From Syntrophotalea acetylenica (lineage in GTDB: Bacteria > Desulfobacterota > Desulfuromonadia > Desulfuromonadales > Syntrophotaleaceae): DNA of 64,000 bases. The notes beneath the pieces were generated by a model that saw only the letters and a program-made list of their open reading frames with translations, searched no databases and was not told where the DNA came from. Position 1 is the stretch's first letter. Every line of letters begins with the position of its first letter. Shown here piece by piece: positions 49,162 through 58,543 of this stretch. The stretch lies in assembly GCF_001888165.1 (NCBI RefSeq), contig NZ_CP015455.1:1978001-2042000 (forward strand), written 5' to 3'. The position numbers and the translations under genes are program-made.

Positions 49162-50039
49162 TTATAAACCTCCTCTTCAGAAGAAAGAGACGAAACTGCT
49201 TTTTTAAACTGGACTTCCGCCTCCAGCAGAATTTGCGCCAGGGACTGAGACGTAATCTCGAAGTACTCCGTGTAACCGGCATCCAGCTGATATTGCATGC
49301 CGTCGTTACCGGTATCGCAGCCGGCCATCATGGCGCACATGTCACCCAGATGCGCGGCAAATGCCAGGGCACGGTATTCCTCCGGCGCCTGTTGCGGCGT
49401 ATGATGGTGCAAAATGGCCTGCTGCAGGGATTCGGGAAACTTCCAGTGCCGCGCCATTTCATATCCGACCTGGGCATGATTCATCCCGGCCAGAGCCTGT
49501 TCGGCCGCCAGGTAATCGGCAACGCTGCCCTGCTGGATTCGCTCCAGCGCCTGGGGAGCCGCGGTTTTCCAGAACGGCGAAAAAACATATTTGCCGATGT
49601 CGTGCAACAGTCCGGCGGTAAACGCCAGCCCGGTTTCAAAACCCTGACGTGCGAACCTGGCAACTTCGCAGCTGGAAAAAGCCGCAAACAGGTCATGGCG
49701 CCACAAAGCGTTTTCCTGGCCATCATACCCGTCCAGCGGTTGGCTGAAAAGATCGCCGGTGCTGTCCGCCAGAACGGTGCTCACCACAATCCATTTTCCG
49801 AGGTAGCTGATGGCACGCTCAAGGGATGTCACCGGAGACAACAGACCGAAAACCGGCGAATTGACGACCTTGAGAACCCTGGCGGTAAGGGCTGCATCAT
49901 ATTTGACGATATTGACGACGTCGTCAAGTTCATAATCTTCCCCTGCCAGAAGCTGCAGCAAGCGGCTGACATTGGGCGACAGCATCGGCAGTTTTTCAAT
50001 AGCTTCCCGGATATGCCCGGCGCTGATCATGGATTCCAT
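49158..50039 (-). CDS. HDOD-domain protein
   Basis: 293 aa starting at an ATG behind AAGGGGGGG. HDOD motifs: LPMLSPNVSRLLQLLAGED, DAALTARVLKVVNSPVFGL, LERAISYLGKWIVVSTV, GLLHDIGKYVF and HAQVGYEMARHWKFPESLQQAI. The HD-like residues are partly present in HDIG, but HDOD proteins are generally non-catalytic signalling adaptors. Its place inside the che operon suggests a role in taxis signalling. Confidence 0.87.
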   Translation of the reverse strand: MESMISAGHIREAIEKLPMLSPNVSRLLQLLAGEDYELDDVVNIVKYDAALTARVLKVVNSPVFGLLSPVTSLERAISYLGKWIVVSTVLADSTGDLFSQPLDGYDGQENALWRHDLFAAFSSCEVARFARQGFETGLAFTAGLLHDIGKYVFSPFWKTAAPQALERIQQGSVADYLAAEQALAGMNHAQVGYEMARHWKFPESLQQAILHHHTPQQAPEEYRALAFAAHLGDMCAMMAGCDTGNDGMQYQLDAGYTEYFEITSQSLAQILLEAEVQFKKAVSSLSSEEEVYK

Positions 50040-50048
50040 CCCCCCCCT

Positions 50049-50537
50049 TCATATCTGCCACTGGCCACGGCCGGGACACGACACGGCCACCAGCCCGGTA
50101 TCCACATGCAACGTGACGGTACGGCTGAAATTCTGCCCGACATCTTCCGCAACCGGCCCCATGCCAAGCGTCCACAAAATTTTCTTTACCGCCAATATGT
50201 TGCGCTTGCCGATGTTGAACGTGTCGTTGCCGGCCATTACCGACGCCCCGCCCAGCATTTTCACCACCAGCCCGCGGCCTTTGGCCTGGCAGCCCAGGCG
50301 CGCCATCTCCCTGAACAGCAAAGGGACGCCAAGATCGGCAAAATAGCCCGGGCATTCCTCGGACTTGGCGCGGTTGAGCTTCGATTCGGGAAGCGCGACA
50401 TGCACCATCCCCGCAATTTTAAGGTTGGGATCGTACATGGTCACGGCCACGCAGGAACCCAGGGCATAGGTCTTGACCACCGCACCGGGCTGGCTGGTAG
50501 CGCCCAGCCCCCCGATCCCCAGAATGATATCGCTCAT
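50049..50537 (-). CDS. cheD: Chemoreceptor glutamine deamidase CheD
   Basis: 162 aa. The catalytic Cys29 is in TYALGSCVAVTMYD and His46 is in AGMVHVALPES; GGASVMAG and NIGKRNILAVKK follow the family pattern. It deamidates receptor glutamines and binds CheC/CheX-type partners. Its start overlaps the cheB stop by 4 nt. Confidence 0.95.
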   Translation of the reverse strand: MSDIILGIGGLGATSQPGAVVKTYALGSCVAVTMYDPNLKIAGMVHVALPESKLNRAKSEECPGYFADLGVPLLFREMARLGCQAKGRGLVVKMLGGASVMAGNDTFNIGKRNILAVKKILWTLGMGPVAEDVGQNFSRTVTLHVDTGLVAVSCPGRGQWQI

Positions 50538-51595
50538 ACGCGCCGCTCCGAAAGCAAATCGACAATTCTTCCCGCCATGCAGTCCAGCGGCACCAGGGCG
50601 TGGGCGCCACCAAGTTCATAAGCCACCTTTGGCATGCCGAACACGACGCAGCTGGCTTCGTCCTGGGCCAGATTGCGCGCCCCCGCGTCGCGCATGGCTT
50701 TCATTCCCTCGGCGCCGTCGGAACCCATGCCGGTCAGCATCACGCCGATGGCATTGCCTCCTACATGCTGGGCGACGGAATGCATCATCACATCCACAGA
50801 GGGACAATGTCCCTTGACCGGAGGCCCCGGCTCGCAGCGCACCTGATACATACCACCGGAGCGCACCACCTTCATGTGGTACCCCCCGGGACCGATAAGC
50901 ACCCGGCCGGGCATGATACGATCGCCGCTGACGGCTTCCTTGATCTCCATGGCACACAGCTGATTGAGACGCTCGGCGAACAGCCGCGTAAAACCGGCCG
51001 GCATGTGCTGCACGATGACGACTCCCGGCATGGTCGCCGGAAACTGGGCGATGATCTTGCGAATCGCCTCGGTTCCTCCGGTGGAAGCGCCGATGGCGAT
51101 GACTTTATCCGTCGATTCCGCCAGGGCACGCTTTTCCAGGGTCTTCAGCTGGCTGGGCACAGCATGACGCGCGGCTTTCCAATGAGAAACATTGGCGGTG
51201 GACGCCAGCTTGACCTTGGCGCACAATTCTGCCAGCATTTCCCTGAGTCCCCGGGCGATATCGCTGGTCGGCTTGGAGACGAAATCAACGGCGCCGGCCT
51301 CCAGGGAATCGAGGGTGATCTGCTTGCCTTTCTGGGTCAGAGAGGAGACCATGACCACCGGCAGCGGATATTGCGGCATCAATCGGCGCAGAAAGTCGAC
51401 CCCGTCCATGCGCGGCATTTCAACATCCAGGGTAAGGACGTCGGGCTGCAGTTTTACGATCTTGTCCCGGGCGATGTAGGGATCTCCGGCGGTCCCGACA
51501 ACTTCGATATTGGGGTCCAGGGACAGCCCCTGGCTGAGAATCTGCCGGACAAGAGCGGAATCGTCTATAACCAGAACACGAATTTTTTTTGGCAT
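50534..51595 (-). CDS. cheB: Chemotaxis methylesterase/response regulator CheB
   Basis: 353 aa. The receiver (1-~120) has VIDDSALVRQIL and Asp57 in LTLDVEMPRMDG. The methylesterase domain (~160-350) has the nucleophile serine in AIGASTGGTEAI, the His in VIVQHMPAGFT and the Asp in LTGMGSDGAEGM. It removes receptor methyl groups when phosphorylated by CheA. Confidence 0.97.
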   Translation of the reverse strand: MPKKIRVLVIDDSALVRQILSQGLSLDPNIEVVGTAGDPYIARDKIVKLQPDVLTLDVEMPRMDGVDFLRRLMPQYPLPVVMVSSLTQKGKQITLDSLEAGAVDFVSKPTSDIARGLREMLAELCAKVKLASTANVSHWKAARHAVPSQLKTLEKRALAESTDKVIAIGASTGGTEAIRKIIAQFPATMPGVVIVQHMPAGFTRLFAERLNQLCAMEIKEAVSGDRIMPGRVLIGPGGYHMKVVRSGGMYQVRCEPGPPVKGHCPSVDVMMHSVAQHVGGNAIGVMLTGMGSDGAEGMKAMRDAGARNLAQDEASCVVFGMPKVAYELGGAHALVPLDCMAGRIVDLLSERRV

Positions 51596-51608
51596 CGATA
51601 ATATCGGA

Positions 51609-52484
51609 TCACTGTTTGTGGTAGACGGCGGGAGCCAGATATCTGAACAGATTCTGGCCCCGTCCCAGGGTTTCCGAGTGCCCCAGAAAAAAGTAGCCGC
51701 CTTCGGCGGTATGCCGATGAAACTTCTGCACCAGGGCCTTGCGCGTCGGGTCGTCGAAATAAATCATCACATTGCGACAGAAAATGACATGAAAAGGCTT
51801 TTTGAACGGGAAAACGTCATTCATGAGATTGAACCGCCGAAAAGTTGCCTCCTGTCGCAACTCCGGCACCACTTCGTACTGGCCGTCGGACAAACTGCGA
51901 AAATACTTGCGCAGCAGCGATTCGGGCAGCATCTTGACCCGGTCCCGCGGATAGATGCCGCGCCGGGCGATATCCAGAACCCGGGAGGAAATATCGGTGG
52001 CCAGTATGCCGCCATCCCACTGGCAATACCTGTTGCCGAAAAACTCGCGCAGCAGCATCAGCAGCATGTACGCTTCTTCACCGCTGGAGCAGCCGGCGCA
52101 CCAGATACGGATGTCGCGGCTGCCCCGTTGCTCCAGAGCTGTTGCAAGCTGCGGCAATACGGTATCGCTGAAAAACTCGAAATGCGACTTTTCCCGAAAA
52201 AAATAGGTGTGGTTGGTCGAAATACGATCGACCAGCAAACTCAGCGCCTGCTCGGTTTTATCCTCCAGCAACGCCTCATAGTAACTTTTGAAACTGGCAT
52301 GGCCGCTTTGCCGAAGGATCTTTTGCAGCCTGCCGACCAGCAAAGACCGTTTCTGATCCGTCAGATTGATTCCGAAACGCTGATAGATCAGCGAACGCAG
52401 CAAACCGAACTCCTCGTCGGAGATGCTCATGAGCATGCCGCTGTCAGGAAAAGCGGCCTGGCCTGCAATTAACGCATCAGACAT
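51609..52484 (-). CDS. cheR: Chemotaxis methyltransferase CheR
   Basis: 291 aa from the ATG at 52482-52484; the long upstream in-frame extension lies inside cheW. An N-terminal helical domain (EEFGLLRSLIYQRFGINLT) precedes the SAM domain with RIWCAGCSSGEEAYML, ILATDISSRVLDIARRG, and VIFCRNVMIYFDD. The start overlaps the cheW stop by 8 nt. Confidence 0.96.
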   Translation of the reverse strand: MSDALIAGQAAFPDSGMLMSISDEEFGLLRSLIYQRFGINLTDQKRSLLVGRLQKILRQSGHASFKSYYEALLEDKTEQALSLLVDRISTNHTYFFREKSHFEFFSDTVLPQLATALEQRGSRDIRIWCAGCSSGEEAYMLLMLLREFFGNRYCQWDGGILATDISSRVLDIARRGIYPRDRVKMLPESLLRKYFRSLSDGQYEVVPELRQEATFRRFNLMNDVFPFKKPFHVIFCRNVMIYFDDPTRKALVQKFHRHTAEGGYFFLGHSETLGRGQNLFRYLAPAVYHKQ

Positions 52485-52953
52485 AAAACAGTCTCTGTAC
52501 GTCCAGAAGGATCTTGACTTCATCATTGACCTTGCCGAGTCCCTGCACATACTGGCCGGAACGCCCGGCTCCCGCCGGCGGGGGCTCGATCTGGCCATCG
52601 GCGATTTCCGTAACCTCCTTGACCTGATCGATAATCAGGCCCGCGGTGCCGCTTTCCACATGCACCACGATAATGCAGGTACGTTCATCGTATTCCCGGC
52701 CGACCATACCGAATCTGGATCGGATATCCATCACCGGAATGACTTTGCCGCGCAGGTTGATGACTCCCTTCATGTACCCCGGCAGATCGGGCACTTCATT
52801 GATCTTCTGAATGCCGACGATTTCGGTGACATGACGGATTTCAATGCCAAAGTCCTCATTGCCGACCTTGAATACCAGAAATTTCCCGTGCAGGGTGTCT
52901 TCAGAGGAAACATCCGCTCTGGCGGCAACATCCCAATCCATTCCAGCAGTCAT
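52477..52953 (-). CDS. cheW: Chemotaxis adaptor CheW
   Basis: 158 aa from the ATG at 52951-52953, with GGAG 10 nt upstream; a TTG at 52962 is the alternative. The CheW fold is clear in KFLVFKVGNEDFGIEIRHV, LPGYMKGVINLRGKVIPVMD and GLIIDQVKEV. It couples receptors to CheA. It is transcribed between cheA and cheR. Confidence 0.95.
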   Translation of the reverse strand: MTAGMDWDVAARADVSSEDTLHGKFLVFKVGNEDFGIEIRHVTEIVGIQKINEVPDLPGYMKGVINLRGKVIPVMDIRSRFGMVGREYDERTCIIVVHVESGTAGLIIDQVKEVTEIADGQIEPPPAGAGRSGQYVQGLGKVNDEVKILLDVQRLFYV

Positions 52954-53025
52954 ACCATCCAATCTCCTTTTAATAAAAACCGTGACGACGACGCGAGCTA
53001 TCGCAGCCGAATATCCGGAAACACG

Positions 53026-55671
53026 TTATTGGATCTGCAGATGCCGCTGACCCACGTGCTCCTCGATGAGCGTGGCCACATCCAGGATGAGACAGACCTC
53101 GCCGTTGCCGAGAATGGTGCACCCGGAAGCGATCCGCACATTGCCGATATAGTCGGACAGTCCCTTGATCACCGTCTGCTGCTGACCGAGAATCTCGTCG
53201 ACCAGCAGGCACAGGAATTTATCCTGGTATTCCAGCACGATCAGCACACCATCCTCGATGGTGTTGTAATCCGCGGGCTCGTCGAGCAGCCGGTCAAGAT
53301 AAATCACCGGATGAAAGCTTTCCCGCACCCGCGCCAGCTCCAGTCCGTCGGGCATGACGGTAATATCCTCCGGCGTCGGCCGGAAAATTTCCCGTATCGC
53401 CAACAGCGGCACGATGCAGCGGGAGGCGCCGATCCGTACCAGCATGCCGTCGATGATGGCCAGGGTCAGCGGAATACGCAGGGTCATGCGGGAACCGCGT
53501 CCGGGGTTGCTGTGTACCTCGATCTTGCCCTTGATTTTTTCCAGGTTTTTTTTAACCACGTCCATGCCGACCCCGCGGCCGGATACGTCGGTGATCTTGT
53601 CAGCGGTCGAGAAGCCCGGCTGGAAAATGAGATTGTAGATTTCCTTGTCGCTCAGATGACTGCCGTCGCCAGCCACCAGCCCCTTGCCGATGGCCTTGGC
53701 AAGGATCTTTTCCCGGTTCAGACCCCGGCCGTCGTCTTCGACCTCGATCCAGACCTCCCCTTCCTGGTGGCGGGCGGAAAGTTTGACGACTCCTTTTTCG
53801 GCCTTGCCGCTGGCCAGACGTTCGGCCGGGGTCTCCAACCCGTGATCAAGGGAATTGCGCAACAGATGCACCAGCGGATCCGTGATCTGCTCGATGACCG
53901 TCTTGTCGACCTCGGTTTCCTGGCCGTATAATTGCAGATCGACCTTTTTCCCGGATTTGACCGAAAGGTCATGCACCAATCGGATCATGCGCCGGAACAA
54001 TCCGGAAACAGGGACCATGCGGATAATCATGGCCATTTCCTGCAGATCACGAACGATTTTGCTCATCTGCTGGGCGGCCTTGCTGAAATTGTCGAGCTCC
54101 AGTCCCTCAAGGTCAGGGCTGCGCAGCAGCATGTTTTCGGCAATAACCATCTCCCCGATCAGGTTGATCAGATCGTCGAGTTTTGCCAGATCGACACGGA
54201 TATCCTGGCGGTTCATGGCCGCCGGTTTGGCTTTGCCGGCGGACTGCGCAACGGGCGCTTTGGCAGCCGTGGATGCGCCGGACTTCTGAATCTCAAGGGC
54301 CTTGGCCAAAGCCTCCGGCTGCACCTTGCCGCGCGCCACCAGCAACTCGCCCAGGGGCTTGCGCTGTTCTTCGATGATTTCCTCGATCTCTTCCTCGCTG
54401 GCAAGCCCTTCCTCGACGAGAATTTCCCCGATCAGCCGTGGCGAAGCGGGTACCGGATTCGAGTCCTCATTGCCGTGCCCGGCAGCCGTTTCCGAAGCCG
54501 GCGATTCCTGCAAAGCGGTTTCCGGAAGTCGCCCGCCGGCACTGGCGGAACCGCAGGCCTCAGCGGAGAGTTCCCCAGACTCGCTGTCGGGCACATGGCG
54601 AAAAAGAAGCTCAAGATACACCTGAACATTTTCGATCTCGCCCTTGCCGCCCTGCGAAATATCGGCAACCGCCGCACGCAAGGCGTCAAGACAGCCGAGC
54701 AGGGCTTCGGCGGGAGAGCCATTGGGAAAGTCGCCTCCCTCCTTGGCCACATCGAGCAGGCTTTCCATCTGGTGGGTCAGCTTTTCCATGTCGCGAAAAC
54801 TGAAAAAACCGCTGTTTCCCTTGAAGCTGTGCACATTGCGATACAACTCGGCGATGCCTTCGGCATCGAGCTTGTCATCACTCCAGGCCAACAGACCCTG
54901 CTCGACATTCTGCAGCAACTCGTCAGCTTCCTGTACGAAGCGTTCCAGCATCTCGGGTGAAATGAGCATTTGCATCAGCTCATCGAGTTCGGCATTATCG
55001 GGGGCAACGGCTTCGGCGGCCTCGTCGCAGGCCGCAACAGTTGCCGCGCAAGCACCCGCACCCTGTTGGCGGATGGCGGAAAGCGCATCCTCGGCGGCCC
55101 GGGCGAGCAATTCCGAAATATAAGTGGCAGATGCTTCCATGTCCTGGTCGTTGAGGGCATGCTCGACATGATCCATGGCCTCGCGGGCGAAATCACAGGA
55201 CTGGCACAGGTACTGGACGTGTTCCGGCAGCATCTGGATTTTCCCGGCACGGATCAGATCCAGCAGACTCTCCGCGGCGTGGGCGACATGAGCGATATTG
55301 TTGAGTTCCAGAAACCCGGCACTGCCCTTCATGGAATGAAACAGCCGGAAAATGGCATTCATGGTTTCGCCGTGACCGTTAATCGACTGAAACACCGGGC
55401 ACGAACGGCATTCCTCGGCGGAAGAAGCATGGATGCAGGACTGATTGCCGCCTTCAATATAGCCGGCATGCAACCAGCAGGGAATGTCAACAGACCGACC
55501 ATATCTTTGACAGGCGGTATGCGGGCATCCCTTGGCCGACCAGCAGTCGACAGCCTGACAGCTCTGACCCAGCTCGATAATGGTGGGTTCGAGCTGGTCC
55601 AGCATCTCCCGGCTCTCCATAAGAAATTCATTAACAATTTCAGCCTGTTCTGATAAAAAATCAGTACTCAT
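53026..55671 (-). CDS. cheA: Chemotaxis histidine kinase CheA with two HPt domains and a Cys-rich insert
   Basis: 881 aa from the ATG at 55669-55671 (MSTDFLSEQAEIVNEF), with GAGAGG upstream. HPt1 carries phospho-His112 (RLFHSMKGSAGF), but between its first helix and that His sits a ~55-residue insert with eight Cys (38, 43, 49, 54, 65, 79, 88, 91). HPt2 has His281 (NVHSFKGNSGFF). A linker module at ~412-465 has two LGE-x-LV...G repeats (RLIGEILVEEGLAS, KPLGELLVARGKV), like the N-terminus of PilB/GspE ATPases. Then come the dimerisation helix, kinase domain (LRNSLDHGLE, EDDGRGL, GRGVGMDVV) and a C-terminal CheW-like domain. It is first in the che operon. Confidence 0.95.
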   Translation of the reverse strand: MSTDFLSEQAEIVNEFLMESREMLDQLEPTIIELGQSCQAVDCWSAKGCPHTACQRYGRSVDIPCWLHAGYIEGGNQSCIHASSAEECRSCPVFQSINGHGETMNAIFRLFHSMKGSAGFLELNNIAHVAHAAESLLDLIRAGKIQMLPEHVQYLCQSCDFAREAMDHVEHALNDQDMEASATYISELLARAAEDALSAIRQQGAGACAATVAACDEAAEAVAPDNAELDELMQMLISPEMLERFVQEADELLQNVEQGLLAWSDDKLDAEGIAELYRNVHSFKGNSGFFSFRDMEKLTHQMESLLDVAKEGGDFPNGSPAEALLGCLDALRAAVADISQGGKGEIENVQVYLELLFRHVPDSESGELSAEACGSASAGGRLPETALQESPASETAAGHGNEDSNPVPASPRLIGEILVEEGLASEEEIEEIIEEQRKPLGELLVARGKVQPEALAKALEIQKSGASTAAKAPVAQSAGKAKPAAMNRQDIRVDLAKLDDLINLIGEMVIAENMLLRSPDLEGLELDNFSKAAQQMSKIVRDLQEMAMIIRMVPVSGLFRRMIRLVHDLSVKSGKKVDLQLYGQETEVDKTVIEQITDPLVHLLRNSLDHGLETPAERLASGKAEKGVVKLSARHQEGEVWIEVEDDGRGLNREKILAKAIGKGLVAGDGSHLSDKEIYNLIFQPGFSTADKITDVSGRGVGMDVVKKNLEKIKGKIEVHSNPGRGSRMTLRIPLTLAIIDGMLVRIGASRCIVPLLAIREIFRPTPEDITVMPDGLELARVRESFHPVIYLDRLLDEPADYNTIEDGVLIVLEYQDKFLCLLVDEILGQQQTVIKGLSDYIGNVRIASGCTILGNGEVCLILDVATLIEEHVGQRHLQIQ

Positions 55672-56121
55672 CGATGCCTCTCTGATGGGGTATTCTTCCA
55701 CCTGATTCCAAAGCCATCCCGCACCAAACGGAATCGGAACAAGCCGGAATCGGTCGCGGGGATAAACCGGCGCGCCGATGATACTTCAAATTTCACGCCA
55801 CATTCAATGAATTCCCGGAACTTTTAATCATCACGCTGTTTCCGCCGTGCCCGGAGGGTTTTGGCGATACGCCAGCCCCGCCGTACACGGACGACAGCTG
55901 CCCCGCCCCACTCATGTTGCGCCCCACCTGCGCCTGTGCCACACCTGTCCATGTCAAAAACTTGTCCACCACCCCAGGCAGCGTGCAACAAGCAGCAGCT
56001 TGTGAAAAATTACACTTGTATTTCAACAAGTTAATGTTTGGCACAATAATCGCAAAATAAACCCACCACGAGCCCGACAGGCGCACTTCAACCCCTGACC
56101 AAGGCAACCTCCGGATCCATT
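55672..56121. other. Divergent intergenic region between cheA and the flagellar operon
   Basis: About 450 bases with no supported gene; a 104-codon minus-strand frame at 55793-56107 looks random. It includes a clear sigma-54 promoter for the plus-strand operon (56039-56054) and, for cheA, a weak sigma-54-like sequence TGGCGTGAAATTTGA on the minus strand (~55786-55800) whose -12 element lacks the GC. Confidence 0.6.
56039..56054 (+). promoter_or_regulatory. Sigma-54 promoter of the TPR-flgB-fliI operon
   Basis: TGGCACAATAATCGCA has the -24 GG and -12 GC exactly 12 bases apart, and a perfect TGGCAC box; the -12 box is TCGCA instead of TTGCA. It lies 68 nt upstream of the TPR gene start, in AT-rich surroundings. 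Confidence 0.8.
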
Positions 56122-58497
56122 ATGGCAAAGCGGCAACTGCTCATCACTCTCATAATCTGCATCGTCACAGCGTTGCCCGCAGCGGCCGCCGGTGATTACG
56201 TGCTGCAGAGCATGGAGCGAACCGATGAGTTCGATCAGTCGCGCTTACTGTTCGGCTTCTCGAAACTGCCGGGATTTCAGCTTAAAACATCCGGTCAGCG
56301 TGTCGATTTGCTGCTGCACCAAACAAGCGTCGCTGCTTCCCTCAAAACCCTGCCAGAAGACGACAAGATCGTCCGGGTCCTGTTTGCCGGCAAGCCGCAG
56401 GAGCTTCTGGTTTCCATCCTGCTGCGCAAAATACCGGCACAGGTTTCAGCCACCAGATCCGCGACAACAGGCCAGATCACTCTCGACATCCGCTGGCGGC
56501 CCGACGATAAACACCGTCCCGCCATCGCTTTTCAGCTCAGCGGCATGCCCGCAGCGCACCAAACCCTGCAAGGTATCGCCACCTTGCAGCAGTCTTCGGC
56601 CTATGCCGGGCACTGGAAGGATTTTTTCCGCACCTTTGCCACGCCTCTCGAAATCAGCATTCCGCTCCGAGCGACGCTGCCGCCGCTGCCGCCACTGGCG
56701 GCCAACCCCGTCGACAACAGCCTCAACCAACTGCTGCAGATGGCCAACGCCGGCCACTGGCAGGCGCTCGCCAAAAAGCTGCAGAACTCGCCCGCCAGCC
56801 CATCGCACCCACGGCTCCTGCTGCACGCCGAAACCCTGCTCCGGACCGGGCAGCCCCGTCAGGCACTGAGGGTGCTTGAAAAGCAGGGGGCGCACCGGCC
56901 CGGCGACCACGAACCCCTGGCGGACCGCGCCACCTATCTCCAGGCTGTGGCGGAAGCGCGCTGTGGCCTGCCCTACCAGGCGCGCTGTACCCTGTCCTTG
57001 CTGCTGGAGCGGAAACCGGGCGAATCCCACCTGACACCCCAGGCGCGTCTGCTCCAGGCCGAACTGCTCTTGACCATCGGCAGGTGCAAAGAGGCCTGCG
57101 GAATCCTGGAGGAACCGGTGCAGAAATGGCCGGTCGCCCTGCAACGCCCGGTCCAGTGGCGGCGCGCCCAAGCCCTGGCCGCAACCGGCAGAACCGGACA
57201 GGCCGAGCAGCTCTTCCGCCGCCTGTTTTCCCGTTCCGACCACTGGGCGAAGTACGCCGATATCCGTTATCATGCGGGGCTGGCCAGCCTGAAATCCGGA
57301 CAATACCGGCAAGCTGGAAATCTTTTCACGCTGCTCGAAAAGCAACTGCGCACTCCGACAGGTCGGGGCAAGGCCCTGTTCTATGCCGCCAGGGCCGCAT
57401 ATCTCGACAATGATCTGAAAACAGCACTGGTAATCCTCGAACAGCTTCGCGACAACTTCGAGGGAAGCGAGCCGGGTTTCCGGGCCTGGCTGGCACTGCT
57501 CGACCACCGCATGGCAAGCGACCGGAACCCCGATTTCCTGCAAACCGCCAGGGACTACGCTACCATCGCCCGTCATGCGCCTTTGCGGCCACTGCGTGAA
57601 GAAGCCGCGCTGAAGCAGGCCCTGGTACATTACCTGCACCGCCAGCCGGAAAAAGCCGCCCGGCTGTTGCAGGGTTTCCTGCGCAATTTTGCCGGCGGCC
57701 CCCTGCGGAAAGAGGCCACTGCCCTGTTATCGGAAATCCTGCCGCGGCTGATCGAAAATCTGATCCGCAACGGACAGGACATGAAAGCCGTAACTCTGGT
57801 GGAAGAAAATCGAGAACTGCTGATCGACGGCAATCTCTCATGGCCTTTTCTGCCCGCCCTGGCACAGGCCTACAGACGGCTCGGATTATGGGAAAAGGCC
57901 TGTAAAAGCTACTATTTCATGATCGATCGTGGCCCAGCGGGCAGTCAGGACGAAGCTGCTTATTTGCCCCTGGTACAGCTGTTGATCGATCGGGGTCAAT
58001 ACGCAATGGCCGCCTCACTGGCGGAGCGCTACCTGCAAAAGTTCAGTCACGGCAAACAGCGGGACAAGCTGTTCGAGCTGCAGCTCGCGGCTCTGGAACA
58101 ATCCAAACGCCTGGACGAAGCGGCCGCTTTGCTGAAGCAGGCCCGGCAGCCGCTCACTGAAACCATCGCATTGCAGGGAGCCCGCATTCACTGGAAACGC
58201 GGCGCATCCCAAGACATCATCGATCAGCCGCCGCTGCTGGACCACACCGCCGACGGACAGCTGCTGCGAGCCGAAGCGCTTTTCCATGCCGCGCACGAGG
58301 CAGAAGCGTATCCCCTTTACGAGGGGTTACGCCAGCACGAGGAATACGCCGAACAGGCGACCTATCGTTGCGCCCAGATCAAACTGCGCACCGGCGAGCG
58401 GCGCCTGGCCCTAAAGCTTTTCGCCCGACTGACCGAAAACGGAAATAATTCCTTCTGGGCCCGACTGGCCCGCGACGCTATCGCCGCTCAAAAATGA
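56122..58497 (+). CDS. Secreted TPR-repeat protein heading the flagellar operon
   Basis: 791 aa. A signal peptide (MAKRQLLITLIICIVTALPA then AAAGD) indicates a periplasmic protein. Residues ~25-200 form a beta-rich region (YVLQSMERTDEFDQSRLLFGF). From ~210 onward there are many TPR-like helical pairs (HAETLLRTGQPRQALRVLEK, RAQALAATGRTGQAEQLFRR, HAGLASLKSGQYRQAGNLF). No enzymatic motif is seen. It is the first gene after the sigma-54 promoter, 46 nt before flgB, so it is probably a flagellar assembly or periplasmic scaffold factor. No named family is recognised. Confidence 0.82.
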   Translation: MAKRQLLITLIICIVTALPAAAAGDYVLQSMERTDEFDQSRLLFGFSKLPGFQLKTSGQRVDLLLHQTSVAASLKTLPEDDKIVRVLFAGKPQELLVSILLRKIPAQVSATRSATTGQITLDIRWRPDDKHRPAIAFQLSGMPAAHQTLQGIATLQQSSAYAGHWKDFFRTFATPLEISIPLRATLPPLPPLAANPVDNSLNQLLQMANAGHWQALAKKLQNSPASPSHPRLLLHAETLLRTGQPRQALRVLEKQGAHRPGDHEPLADRATYLQAVAEARCGLPYQARCTLSLLLERKPGESHLTPQARLLQAELLLTIGRCKEACGILEEPVQKWPVALQRPVQWRRAQALAATGRTGQAEQLFRRLFSRSDHWAKYADIRYHAGLASLKSGQYRQAGNLFTLLEKQLRTPTGRGKALFYAARAAYLDNDLKTALVILEQLRDNFEGSEPGFRAWLALLDHRMASDRNPDFLQTARDYATIARHAPLRPLREEAALKQALVHYLHRQPEKAARLLQGFLRNFAGGPLRKEATALLSEILPRLIENLIRNGQDMKAVTLVEENRELLIDGNLSWPFLPALAQAYRRLGLWEKACKSYYFMIDRGPAGSQDEAAYLPLVQLLIDRGQYAMAASLAERYLQKFSHGKQRDKLFELQLAALEQSKRLDEAAALLKQARQPLTETIALQGARIHWKRGASQDIIDQPPLLDHTADGQLLRAEALFHAAHEAEAYPLYEGLRQHEEYAEQATYRCAQIKLRTGERRLALKLFARLTENGNNSFWARLARDAIAAQK

Positions 58498-58543
58498 ATT
58501 GGATGCTTCCTCGGCTGTTTTCCCATGAAAAAAGGTGCTTACC

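Noticed and set aside
55786-55800. Second sigma-54 promoter for cheA (TGGCGTGAAATTTGA on the minus strand).
   Set aside because: The -12 element has GA instead of the nearly invariant GC, so it was not listed as a feature of its own.
55793-56107. 104-codon minus-strand ORF upstream of cheA.
   Set aside because: Composition looks random, there is no SD and it overlaps the sigma-54 promoter region.
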